64,000 bases of DNA from Halobellus salinus (GTDB taxonomy: Archaea > Halobacteriota > Halobacteria > Halobacteriales > Haloferacaceae), in contig NZ_BMOC01000002.1 of NCBI RefSeq assembly GCF_014646875.1, positions 124,001 to 188,000 of the forward strand, given 5' to 3'. Made by a program: the position numbers and the translations under genes. The notes beneath the pieces were generated by a model. The model ran no database searches and was not told the origin of the DNA. It was given only the letters and a program-made list of their open reading frames with translations. Positions 51,647-59,939 of this stretch are shown in pieces. How positions within the stretch are numbered: position 1 is the stretch's first letter; each line of letters starts with the position of its first letter.

Positions 51647-52291
51647 GTGTTTATCCTTGTCAATCTCAAGGCGTATCCGTGCGACCCGATCGAGGTCGCG
51701 GCCGCGGCTCGGGACGTGGCGGCGGCGTCGGGTGTCCGGATCGCCGTATCGCCGCAGGCTGCCGACATCGCCCGCGTCGCCGACACCGGCGTCGAGACCT
51801 GGGCGCAGCACGTCGGTCCCAACGGGGTCGGAAGTCACACCGGCAGCACACTCGCCGAACCCGTTGCCGACGCCGGGGCGGCCGGAACCCTGATCAACCA
51901 CTCCGAGCGCCGGCTCCGACTCGCGGACATCGACGGCGCGGTCCGTGCCGCCGAGCGCGCGGGGTTGGCGACCTGCGTCTGTGCCAACAACCCCGCACAG
52001 ATCGGCGCGGCAGCGGCGCTGGGCCCCGACAGCGTCGCGGTCGAGCCCCCGGAGTTGATCGGCGGCGACGTGTCGGTTGCGACTGCGGATCCGGGGATTG
52101 TCGAGGACGCAGTCGCCGCCGCGGCCGACGTCGACGAGTCGGTCGAGGTGTACTGTGGCGCAGGGATCTCCTCGGGCGCGGACGTCGAAACCGCCGGGGA
52201 ACTCGGCGCGTCGGGCATCCTGCTCGCATCCGGCGTCGCGAAAGCCGACGACCCGCGCGCGGCGCTGGAGGCACTGGTCGAGCCACTGTGA
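51647..52291 (+). CDS. tpiA: triosephosphate isomerase
   Basis: 214 residues, the short archaeal form. The start FILVNLKAY carries the N and K of the active site. [16 protein letters not shown] has the catalytic His and VEPPELIGG the catalytic Glu (archaeal variant of the YEP motif). [27 protein letters not shown] is the phosphate-binding end of the barrel. It interconverts DHAP and glyceraldehyde-3-phosphate. GTG at 51647 is the only start upstream of the first strand. Confidence 0.95.
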   Translation: MFILVNLKAYPCDPIEVAAAARDVAAASGVRIAVSPQAADIARVADTGVETWAQHVGPNGVGSHTGSTLAEPVADAGAAGTLINHSERRLRLADIDGAVRAAERAGLATCVCANNPAQIGAAAALGPDSVAVEPPELIGGDVSVATADPGIVEDAVAAAADVDESVEVYCGAGISSGADVETAGELGASGILLASGVAKADDPRAALEALVEPL

Positions 52292-52319
52292 CCGCCACCC
52301 TCTCCAACGGAGCCACCGG

Positions 52320-53075
52320 ATGACGCTGCGACGGTTCCTTGACGACGTCGACAACCCGGATCGATCGCTGGTCGTGATCAACCGGCAGGCACCGGAGCCG
52401 GTCCAGCGCACGCTGGAGAAGATGTTCAATGGGCAGCCGGTGTCGGTCGAGGAGGTCGACATCCCGACCGAAAGCGACGACCAGGTGCTCGTGGTCGAAG
52501 ACGGGGCCGTGATCGCGCGGTCGCCGCTCCGGGAACTCCAGGACGCCATCCTCACGGTCAACTCCGACCTCTTCATCACCGGCACTCGACAACTCGAGGA
52601 GGTCGACCTCCCCGACGCGCTGCGGGAACTGGATGAGCTTCCCTTCTTCCTCCGCGGCTACCCGGAGGCCCACTCCGAGAAGCTCCTCTTGATACTCGTC
52701 TCTCGGTACATCGAACGGGTCGCGTGGGAGCACCACTCCGGGACGCTCCGGACGTCGTTCCAGTCGCTCGACCGGATCGAAGACGAGATCGGCACCAATC
52801 AGGTGTACCGCCGGCTCGATGACTCCCCTGTCGACGTGCACGTCTACGGCACACCCGGGTGGGAGCCGCCGCCGGAGTCGACGGTCACGATCCACGCGGG
52901 CTACGAGCAGGACTTCGTGGAGTCGTGGTTCGTTGTCTACATGCCCCCGGACGGCGAGGACGGCCACGTGGCGCTTCTGGCCTTAGAGGACGGCCCCAAC
53001 GAGTGGAGCGGATTCTGGACCTACCAGCCTGAGAAAGTCGAAGCGCTCGAGGACTACATCACCCGGCGGCTGTGA
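52320..53075 (+). CDS. DICT-like sensory domain protein
   Basis: 251 residues. The N-terminal half (RFLDDVDNPDRSLVVINRQAPEPVQRTLEKMFNGQPVSV ... VLVVEDGAVIARSPLRELQDAIL) resembles the DICT domain found beside diguanylate cyclases and regulators. The C-terminal half (SYSR-type LVSRYIERVAWEHHSGTLRTSFQSLDRIEDE, then beta-rich GYEQDFVESWFVVYMPPDG) is typical of haloarchaeal DICT proteins. No enzyme motif is present. It starts 28 bp after tpiA. A signalling role is inferred. Confidence 0.7.
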   Translation: MTLRRFLDDVDNPDRSLVVINRQAPEPVQRTLEKMFNGQPVSVEEVDIPTESDDQVLVVEDGAVIARSPLRELQDAILTVNSDLFITGTRQLEEVDLPDALRELDELPFFLRGYPEAHSEKLLLILVSRYIERVAWEHHSGTLRTSFQSLDRIEDEIGTNQVYRRLDDSPVDVHVYGTPGWEPPPESTVTIHAGYEQDFVESWFVVYMPPDGEDGHVALLALEDGPNEWSGFWTYQPEKVEALEDYITRRL

Positions 53076-53124
53076 ACACTCCCGGCCTCAACCGGCGTGA
53101 ACACTCACCGCCAGACGGCCACCG

Positions 53125-54948
53125 TTACTCCGAGCCGGCTTCCGCGCCCGTCGGTTCCGAGTTCGCCCCCGGCGCCGGCTCCCGGCCGGGCGGTGCCGCG
53201 GCTTGCGTGTCCGCCTCGCGTCTGGCGCCGGCGGCTACAGTGTCGCCGTCGCCGGGGGCGAACTCGGCTTCGACGGCGGCGGCCACCGCCCGCAGTTCGC
53301 CGGCCTCAAGCCGGTCGGCGAACTCCTCGCGAACCAGCCCGGGGAGGGCGTAGGCGTACCGCCCGCGACCCACGTGCTCGACGAAGCCCGCGCGTCGGAG
53401 CAGTCGGTTCTGGCTGTACGCCAGGCGTGTGTCCCCGACCTCGCCTGCGGCGACGTGGGCGTCGACGGGGTCGCACGCGTCGACTTCTCGATAGAACGCC
53501 AGCATTCGCTGTGCCGCGTCGGGTAGCGACGCCACCACGCCGCGGAGCCGGTCGATTACGTCCGCCCGTCCGGTGAGGTTGTCGGTGGCTCGGTGGGCGC
53601 GCTCGGGGGCGACGTCCGCGCTCGTTTCGGCGTCGGCCGCCTCGGTGTCGTGGCCGGGATACGCCTCGGCGGCCGCGGCGGTGACGGCCGCCTCGGCGTC
53701 GGCATCGGTCTCGGTCGCCCCGGGTCCATCCGCGGTGCCGGTGTCGGAAGTCGCCGCCTCGCTGACCGCGTCTCCGGACGCGTCCGCGTCGCCGTACTCG
53801 TCCAGCGTCGACGTGCCGGTCTGAGAGTCGTCGGAGCCCCCGACGGCCGCTGTGTCGGCGTCGACTTCGTTGCCAACGCCCCGGTACGGCGCGTTGGCCG
53901 TCCGGAACATGGCTTGGGCGAACCGGTCGGCCATGCGGGAGAGGTCCCGCGCCTCCTCGAGTTCGCGTTCGAGCTCTCTGATCGCGGCGTCCTTCTCGTC
54001 GAGTTCCCGGCGCAGATCCGCGATCTCACTTTCCCGTCGAGCCTGCGAGTCGGAGATCGTCTCGAGTTCGGACACCAGATCGCCGTCGATCGATTTCAAC
54101 TCCGGCCGCTCGAAATCCTCCAGCCCGGGGGTCGCGCCCGCGTCGAACGTCCGCTTTTTGTGGAACTGCACCCGGCGGAGCGACCCCGACCAGTCGGTGG
54201 CGAGAAACGCCTCGCCGTCACCGAGCCCCTCGACTGCGTCGGCGTACGACGACCCGAGGATCCGGCCGACAACCTTGGTGTCATTGTCCCACGTGAGTCG
54301 GTGCCACACCAGCCAGTCACACTGGGTGATGAAATCCTTTTTGACGTCAGCGGGGCGCTGGGAGATCCCCACGATCCCGAGGCCGTGTTTCCGGCCGCGC
54401 TTCCCGATCTTGATGAGCATCTGCCCCGCCTCGGTCATCCCGCCGCCCTCGGGGAGGTATTCGTGACACTCCTCGACCAACAGCAGGAAGGGCTTTTTGA
54501 GCTTTTTTTCCTTCGCAAAGAGGCTCTTTGCGACCTCGGTGAGGAGCTCTTGGGCCTCGTCGTCGTCGAGGTACCCCGACACATCCAGGATGATGGGGAC
54601 GTTCTCCTCTAAAGCGAGCGCCGCGATCTTCTCGGCGTGTTCGGGGCTGACGACGATGTCACACTCCTCGTCGGCGCCGGCGTGCAACAGCTCGAACTGC
54701 TCTTTTAATCCGTAGTACTCGCCGTCGGTGTCGACGATGAGCACCGGGAAACTCTTGTCTAAGAGGCTCTCGATCATCACCGACGCGGTGTTCGACTTCC
54801 CCGACCCCGACTTCCCGGTGATGAACCCCCGTCCGGTGAGGATGTCGACAACGGGGAGGTCGACCGGTGCCCCGGGGTCGTCTGCCCCATCGCCGCCCGG
54901 GCCGTCGCTGACGTTCGCGACGGCGATCGTCTCGGTGTCCTCTGCCAT
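53125..54948 (-). CDS. HerA-like ATPase with coiled coil and C-terminal helical domain
   Basis: 607 residues. Residues 30-310 form a HerA/VirB4-like ATPase with Walker A ITGKSGSGKSNT near 46, LIVDTDGEYYGLKEQ, Walker B-like PFLLLVEECHEYLP and the arginine finger region GIVGISQRPADVKKDFITQCDWLVWHR. Residues 320-370 are a Glu/Arg-rich coiled coil (ELRRELDEKDAAIRELERELEEA). A 120-residue acidic low-complexity linker precedes a C-terminal winged-helix-like segment. HerA-type proteins translocate DNA, usually with NurA, which is not adjacent here. ATG at 54948 is used. Confidence 0.85.
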   Translation of the reverse strand: MAEDTETIAVANVSDGPGGDGADDPGAPVDLPVVDILTGRGFITGKSGSGKSNTASVMIESLLDKSFPVLIVDTDGEYYGLKEQFELLHAGADEECDIVVSPEHAEKIAALALEENVPIILDVSGYLDDDEAQELLTEVAKSLFAKEKKLKKPFLLLVEECHEYLPEGGGMTEAGQMLIKIGKRGRKHGLGIVGISQRPADVKKDFITQCDWLVWHRLTWDNDTKVVGRILGSSYADAVEGLGDGEAFLATDWSGSLRRVQFHKKRTFDAGATPGLEDFERPELKSIDGDLVSELETISDSQARRESEIADLRRELDEKDAAIRELERELEEARDLSRMADRFAQAMFRTANAPYRGVGNEVDADTAAVGGSDDSQTGTSTLDEYGDADASGDAVSEAATSDTGTADGPGATETDADAEAAVTAAAAEAYPGHDTEAADAETSADVAPERAHRATDNLTGRADVIDRLRGVVASLPDAAQRMLAFYREVDACDPVDAHVAAGEVGDTRLAYSQNRLLRRAGFVEHVGRGRYAYALPGLVREEFADRLEAGELRAVAAAVEAEFAPGDGDTVAAGARREADTQAAAPPGREPAPGANSEPTGAEAGSE

Positions 54949-55150
54949 ACACGTGACAGGCACCCCCTTCGACATAAACCATCGGCACGCCCGACGCCGC
55001 ACACAGTGTCGAGCGGTTGGCCTCACGCGGAGCCCGAACGGTACCGGACGAATCGCGGAGAAGAGCGGTCGTTGGACGCGAAGAATCCGGGGTACTGTAT
55101 TGGTGTGTCCGAAGGCCCTATTCCTGCGGCGTTGATACGGTGATACAGGA

Positions 55151-56533
55151 ATGGTTGGAGACGATTTGGATCGGAGTCTGGGGCTCTACCCGACAATGAT
55201 GATCAGCATCGGCGCGATGATCGGCAGCGGAATCTTCGTGTTGCCGGCGTTGGGGTATAAGAAGGCCGGACCGGCAGTGATCGCCGCGTACGTGCTGGCG
55301 GCGCTTGTCGTCCTGCCGGCGGCGCTGTCGAAAGCCGAGATGGCGACGGCAATGCCGGAGTCCGGTGGTACCTACCTCTACATCGATCGCGCGCTGGGGC
55401 CGCTGTTCGGGACCATCGCTGGGATCGGCGCGTGGTTCTCGTTGGTGTTTAAGAGCTCTTTCGCCCTGGTCGGCCTCGGTGCGTACCTCCTGCTCTTCGC
55501 GCCGCTGGCGCAGGGGGCGGTTGTCCCCGTCGCGCTCGCGCTCGGCGCCTTGGTCGTGGTTCTCAACGTCTCGGGAACGAAACTCAGCGGCCAGATCCAG
55601 GCGATTATCGTAACGCTGGTGGTGATAAGCCTGGGTGTATACACCGTCAACTCCGGATTCGCGCTGGATACGGCCCGGTTTGCCCCGTTCTCGACGGACG
55701 GGCGCATCGGCGTGGTCACCGCCGCGGCGTTCGTCTTCGTTTCCTACGCGGGCGTGACCAAAGTCGCAAGCGTCGCCGAGGAGGTGAAGGATCCGGGCCG
55801 GAACCTCCCGCGGGCCATCCTGGGCTCGATGGCCATCATGACCGTCCTCTACGTCGCCGTCGTGAGCGCGGTCGTGGGGCTGAGCGACCCGGATACCCTG
55901 AAGACCGGCGGTCCCGGCGGCACCGCGTCGCTCACCCCGATGGCGGACGGCGCGGGTGCACTCCTCGGCGGGTTCGGTGTCCTATTCATCTCGGTCGTCG
56001 CAGTGGTCGCGCTGACGAGCATGGCCAACGCCGGGGTGCTGTCTTCGTCCCGGTTCCCGCTCGCGATGAGCCGCGACAACCTGTTGCCGCCGGGGCTCAG
56101 CCGGATCGACGCCCGGTTCCGGACCCCGCGGAACGCGGTGCTTCTCACCGGCGCAGTGCTGCTTCTACTCATCGCGTTTGTCCCGGTTATCGAACTTGCG
56201 AAACTGGCGAGCGCGTTCCAGATCCTGGTCTTCTCGGTGATCAACGCCGCGCTCGTGGCGTTTCGCGAGGCCGACATCCCCTCGTACACGCCCGAGTTCG
56301 AGGCGCCCGGTTACCCCTACGTCCAGGTTTTCGGCTTCCTCGCCGGGTTGGGGTTGCTCACCCAGATGGGGACGCTCCCGATCCTCGGGGCCGCCGGGAT
56401 CATCGCCGGAAGCGGGCTCATCTACGCCGTCTACGGCCGCCACCGAACGGACCGCACCGGCGCGATCGACACGATCCTCCACGGTCGCCGCGGGGAAACC
56501 GACGACGGGCTGGCGCCGACCGACCCCGAGTGA
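55151..56533 (+). CDS. APC-family amino acid permease
   Basis: 460 residues with about twelve hydrophobic segments. The APC hallmarks are visible: ISIGAMIGSGIFVLPALGYKKAGPAV at helix 1, PESGGTYLYIDRALGPLFGTIAG and AFVFVSYAGVTKVASVAEEVKDPGRNLPRAI in the family loop. The C-terminus ends soon after the last helix (YAVYGRHRTDRTG) without the USP or TrkA-C domain that related haloarchaeal permeases carry. A separate USP gene follows, on the opposite strand. The substrate is unknown. Confidence 0.9.
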   Translation: MVGDDLDRSLGLYPTMMISIGAMIGSGIFVLPALGYKKAGPAVIAAYVLAALVVLPAALSKAEMATAMPESGGTYLYIDRALGPLFGTIAGIGAWFSLVFKSSFALVGLGAYLLLFAPLAQGAVVPVALALGALVVVLNVSGTKLSGQIQAIIVTLVVISLGVYTVNSGFALDTARFAPFSTDGRIGVVTAAAFVFVSYAGVTKVASVAEEVKDPGRNLPRAILGSMAIMTVLYVAVVSAVVGLSDPDTLKTGGPGGTASLTPMADGAGALLGGFGVLFISVVAVVALTSMANAGVLSSSRFPLAMSRDNLLPPGLSRIDARFRTPRNAVLLTGAVLLLLIAFVPVIELAKLASAFQILVFSVINAALVAFREADIPSYTPEFEAPGYPYVQVFGFLAGLGLLTQMGTLPILGAAGIIAGSGLIYAVYGRHRTDRTGAIDTILHGRRGETDDGLAPTDPE

Positions 56534-56731
56534 TGCTCCGCCCGGTCGCTCTCGGAGCCCGACATCCGGACCGGGGACGGGGAACCGGTCCAAGCCGGGA
56601 TCCGAAGCCCGTACGCCTCGGTCGGCCCGGAGGACGTGTCGGTGTCCTCGCGCGCCACCGGGGTGGTGGTGGCGCTCGGTGACGGGACGAACGCCTTCGA
56701 GGTGGTGGTGGGGGCGGACGCCCGGCTACTC

Positions 56732-57448
56732 TCACGCCGCCTGGTAGTCCCGCCGAACCACGATCACCGGGTCGCCGGTCTGGTTTGCGATCCGGTCGGG
56801 GAGCGTCCCGAACAGCCGGTCTCTGATCCGCGACGCCGCGTCGTACATAACCACTGCATCGTAGTCGGCCGCGGCCTGCAGGATCTCTTCGTCGTGGTTT
56901 TGCCCCTCCACGATCCGCGTGTCGACCAGATCGGTGTCCAACCCGGCGTCGGCCAGCCCCTCGTGGGTCTCCGCGAGGATCGTCTCCCCCTCCTGGATCG
57001 ACTCCTTGCCCTCCGCGACGTGGAACAGGGTGATCTCCCGTGTAGAGGACTCGCACAACACTTCGATGAACTCCGGCAGCCGGGAGAACTCCGCCGAGGC
57101 CGGGATCGGAACCAGGATCCGATCGATCCCCTCAGTCGGGGCTGGGTCGAGTTCTGCGGCACACTCCTCTTCCAATATGACACGGTTGATCGCGTCTGCC
57201 CGGGTTTTCCCGAACACGAGCCTGGTCCTGACCGACAGGCTCCGTTCCCGGAACGGCGCCGCCACTTCAGCAAGTGCGGCCTGTGCGTCCGCCTCGAACT
57301 GGTCGCGGGCCATCTCGGTCGGCGTCTGCTCCGGCACCTGGAAATGACCCATCGCGACGATGTCGAGCGGTGCCAAACTCTCGACCAGCACGTCGGAGAT
57401 CGGCTCCGGATCCGGTAGCTCGAAGGGCACGAGGATGGTGTCGCCCAT
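56732..57448 (-). CDS. universal stress protein-like tandem domain protein
   Basis: 238 residues with two alpha/beta USP-like halves. The first starts TILVPFELPDPEPISDVLVESLAPLDIVAMGHFQVP. The second starts DRILVPIPASAEFSRLPEFIEVLCESSTREITLFHVA and ends DAVVMYDAASRIRDRLFGTLPDRIANQTGDPVIVVRR, resembling the G-x-x-G-S-V ATP-binding end of USP. It may be the detached regulatory partner of the APC permease. The convergent pair suggests that only weakly. Confidence 0.82.
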   Translation of the reverse strand: MGDTILVPFELPDPEPISDVLVESLAPLDIVAMGHFQVPEQTPTEMARDQFEADAQAALAEVAAPFRERSLSVRTRLVFGKTRADAINRVILEEECAAELDPAPTEGIDRILVPIPASAEFSRLPEFIEVLCESSTREITLFHVAEGKESIQEGETILAETHEGLADAGLDTDLVDTRIVEGQNHDEEILQAAADYDAVVMYDAASRIRDRLFGTLPDRIANQTGDPVIVVRRDYQAA

Positions 57449-57518
57449 ACTCTGACATGGTGCACCCGGCCCAAAACGGTTGCCGTCGGGACCCGACGTC
57501 GGCCGCCGTTGATCGACG

Positions 57519-58850
57519 CTACGTGTCGGTGTCGAACTGGTCGAGCGACGACTGGCCCGACGCCCCCGGACCCGACGCGTCGGCAGACCGGTCCGCGTCG
57601 GCGCCCCCGGACGCCGGGCGGTCGCCGTCGTGCTCGGCGTCGACGCCGTCGGGGCCCCCAGTGTCCCACCCGGCGAGCCGTGCCTGCTCACCCGACGCAA
57701 ACGAGAGGTTCGATACCCGGACGCCGACTTTCCGTGCGGGTTCGCCCTCGAACTCGGACAGCAGCTCCAGGGCGACCTCCTCGACCAGGTCCGGTGCGTC
57801 AACCGGGCCCGACAGCGACCGCTCGCGGGTGTTGGTGTCGTACGGCGGAACCACGACCTTGATCCCGATCGTCCGGTACATCGCGCCGCGGTTGCCGGCG
57901 CGCGCGGCGACGTCCGACGCCAGCGCCGACACGGTTTCGCGCTTGCCGTCGTCGTCGGCGGGCTCGGCGAACGCCGACTCCCGGGAGAGGCTCTTCGGGC
58001 GCCCCGTGGGTGTCACCGCCCGGTCGTCGACGCCGCGGGCCCGATCGCGGAGTTCCGGCCCCCGAGAGCCGAACGCCTCGCGAAGCGCTGCGGGGTCGGC
58101 CGCCGCGAGGTCAGCGGCGGTATCGACCCCCATATCAGCCAGCCGGTCGGCGGTCACGGGGCCGATGCCGTGGACCACCTCAACGGACAGCGGCGCCAGG
58201 AACGACGCGACCGCGCCCGGTTCGACCACCACCAGCCCGTCGGGTTTGTCGTGATCGGCGGCCACCTTCGCCGCCGACATGTTCGGCGCGACCCCCACGC
58301 TCGCGGGCACCCCGACCTCCTCGGCGATCCGGCCCTTGACGTGCCGGGCGTACCCCTCCGCGAGCGTCCGGCTGCCGTCGTTGACATACCGCCACGCGGT
58401 CCGGTCGGTCACGTCGAGGTACGCCTCGTCGATGCTCACTTTCCGGACGACGTCGGCACACTCGGTGAGGATCTCCGCGATCTCCGCGGCGACCGACTGG
58501 TAGTACTCCAGGTCGACCGGGCGGTAGTGGCCGTGCGACTCGCCCTCGGGCGGGTTGGCGTCGACCGTCGCGTCCACAGCGGAGTCGTGGTCGGCCCGCG
58601 GCAGCGCCTCCAGCGCCTGCGAGATGGGCTGGGCGCTCTCGACACCGTGATCGCGGGCCTCGTAGCTCGCGGTGGCCACTGCGCCGAAGGTTTCTCCGGG
58701 CTCATACCCCATGCCGACGATCACGGGCTCGCCGCGGAGCGCCGGCTCCCGGAGCCGTTCGCAGGACGCGTAGAAGCAGTCCATATCCACGTGGAAGACG
58801 ATCCGATCGGGATCGGGGTCGTCGATACCGGGGAGAGTTCTGCCGCTCAT
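57519..58850 (-). CDS. dinB: DNA polymerase IV (Y-family)
   Basis: 443 residues. The catalytic carboxylates are in VFHVDMDCFYASCE near 20 and KVSIDEAYLDVTDR near 145. The fingers/palm continue with GVPASVGVAPNMSAAKVAADHDKPDG and the helix-hairpin-helix VHGIGPVTADRLADMGVDTAADL. The little-finger domain ends at SFASGEQARL. The acidic C-terminal extension ends in the PCNA-binding QSSLDQF. It performs translesion synthesis. ATG at 58850. Confidence 0.95.
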   Translation of the reverse strand: MSGRTLPGIDDPDPDRIVFHVDMDCFYASCERLREPALRGEPVIVGMGYEPGETFGAVATASYEARDHGVESAQPISQALEALPRADHDSAVDATVDANPPEGESHGHYRPVDLEYYQSVAAEIAEILTECADVVRKVSIDEAYLDVTDRTAWRYVNDGSRTLAEGYARHVKGRIAEEVGVPASVGVAPNMSAAKVAADHDKPDGLVVVEPGAVASFLAPLSVEVVHGIGPVTADRLADMGVDTAADLAAADPAALREAFGSRGPELRDRARGVDDRAVTPTGRPKSLSRESAFAEPADDDGKRETVSALASDVAARAGNRGAMYRTIGIKVVVPPYDTNTRERSLSGPVDAPDLVEEVALELLSEFEGEPARKVGVRVSNLSFASGEQARLAGWDTGGPDGVDAEHDGDRPASGGADADRSADASGPGASGQSSLDQFDTDT

Positions 58851-59018
58851 ACACGTGGCGGAGACAGCGGGCGGTCGGTGTGCGGGTTCGGTGGGGTCAT
58901 CGGACGGCCGGACCGCGACGCGGCGGACGAGCCACAATATGCAGGCGACCCACTATACGCTTCGGAAACCAGGGTGGAAGTGGAGTGGCAGGGTGGAGAG
59001 CGGCTGCCGCCGACCGAA

Positions 59019-59447
59019 CTACTTCAGCCGTTCTTGGAGGAACGACGGGTGGGCGGCGGTGATCCCCTCGACCGACAGGAGAGTCTCGGAGATCACGTCG
59101 CCGAGCGCGTCGCCGTCGGCCGCGCGGACCTCGGCCATGAGCATGTGGTCGCCGGAGGAGGTGTACAGCGACTCGACCGCGGCGAGGGCTTTGAGCTCGC
59201 GTGTCGCCTCCACGTACCGCTCGGAGGCGACGTCGAGGCCGACCAACGCGATCGACGTTTCCGAGAGTTTCTTCGGGTCGACGTCGGCGGAGTACCCCAC
59301 GATGAGCCCCTCTTCTTCCATCTTCCGGATATACTTCCGTACCGTCGGTTTCGACACGTCGGCCCGGTCTGCGATCTCGGCGTACGATGCCTGGGCGTCC
59401 TCCTCCAAGATACCGAGGATCCGCCCCTCCGTCGATGTGACTTCCAT
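59019..59447 (-). CDS. Lrp/AsnC-family regulator
   Basis: A 142-residue protein with an N-terminal HTH (EGRILGILEEDAQASYAEIADRADVSKPTVRKYIRKMEEEGLIVGYSADVDP) and a RAM ligand-binding domain (IALVGLDVASERYVEATREL, VESLYTSSGDHMLMAEVRAADG). The HTH-RAM order and size match haloarchaeal Lrp proteins that respond to amino acids. Targets are not apparent. The ATG at 59447 precedes an AT-rich stretch (TCGTGTGGCGGAAAAAATACC) on the plus strand that may hold its promoter. Confidence 0.92.
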   Translation of the reverse strand: MEVTSTEGRILGILEEDAQASYAEIADRADVSKPTVRKYIRKMEEEGLIVGYSADVDPKKLSETSIALVGLDVASERYVEATRELKALAAVESLYTSSGDHMLMAEVRAADGDALGDVISETLLSVEGITAAHPSFLQERLK

Positions 59448-59633
59448 ACCCTAACTTTCGTGTGGCGGAAAAAATACCTTCCGAACCTGAAAACTGCGAT
59501 CCCGACTGCCCTGTCGGGGAGCACACCTCACACGCATATTCGTTTTGGCGTCTACAACCCCGTCTGGAGCGGCAAGAGTCACTCGCGACGCTCGCCGGCG
59601 ACTCCACCCGACCCGGAGGGGCTTCCGGGGCCC

Positions 59634-59880
59634 GTGAACCGACCTACCCCACTTCGCTCACCCCATACTGGGTTCGCTCGTTGAGGGTATCGTCAGAAGC
59701 GAAGCTTCTGACTGCTACCCAGAAATCGTGATTTCTGGTGATGGGGCTTTGGTGTAAACTCCCAGCAGTCAATCGCCAGCAATCGGCTGGTGATTCTCGC
59801 CGGTCAACGTCACCAGAACGCGACGTGTTCTGGTCGGCTCACAAGAGCGGAGCTCTCGTGAACGTCTCACCAGCTATAGT
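59634..59880 (-). ncRNA. orphan omega-RNA-like element with stacked hairpins
   Basis: On the minus strand, four consecutive hairpins are readable: the CACGAG...CTTGTG stem, CCAGAACACG-CG-TTCTGG, CAGAAATCACGATTTCTG and GTCAGAAGCTTCGCTTCTGAC. They are followed by CCCTCAACGAGCGA, GAGCGAAGTGGGG and GGTTCAC ending at 59634. The last blocks match those downstream of the tnpB pseudogene at 13263. No tnpB or TnpA reading is present between the Lrp gene and ileS. Structural preservation of the stems suggests that it may still form an RNA. The adjacent flank (GGGCCCCGGAAGCCC on the minus strand) would be the guide. Transcription is not shown. Confidence 0.55.
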
Positions 59881-59939
59881 CTGCCTGCCAATTACCGAGC
59901 GCGCGCTCGTGTGCTCCAAACCCGACGGTCCGACGCCGG

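Noticed and set aside
53593-54612. Long plus-strand open frame opposite the HerA-like gene
   Set aside because: Antisense reading of an acidic high-GC gene; it is Arg/Gly/Val-rich, unlike haloarchaeal proteins, and lies entirely within a well-supported gene.
56534-56731. Possible missing regulatory domain gene after the APC permease
   Set aside because: A frame reading SPYASVGPEDVSVSSRATG continues into the USP antisense region without a start or recognisable domain.
57630-59684. Long plus-strand open frame opposite dinB and the Lrp gene
   Set aside because: A shadow of two well-supported minus-strand genes; no domain is recognisable and the composition is not acidic.
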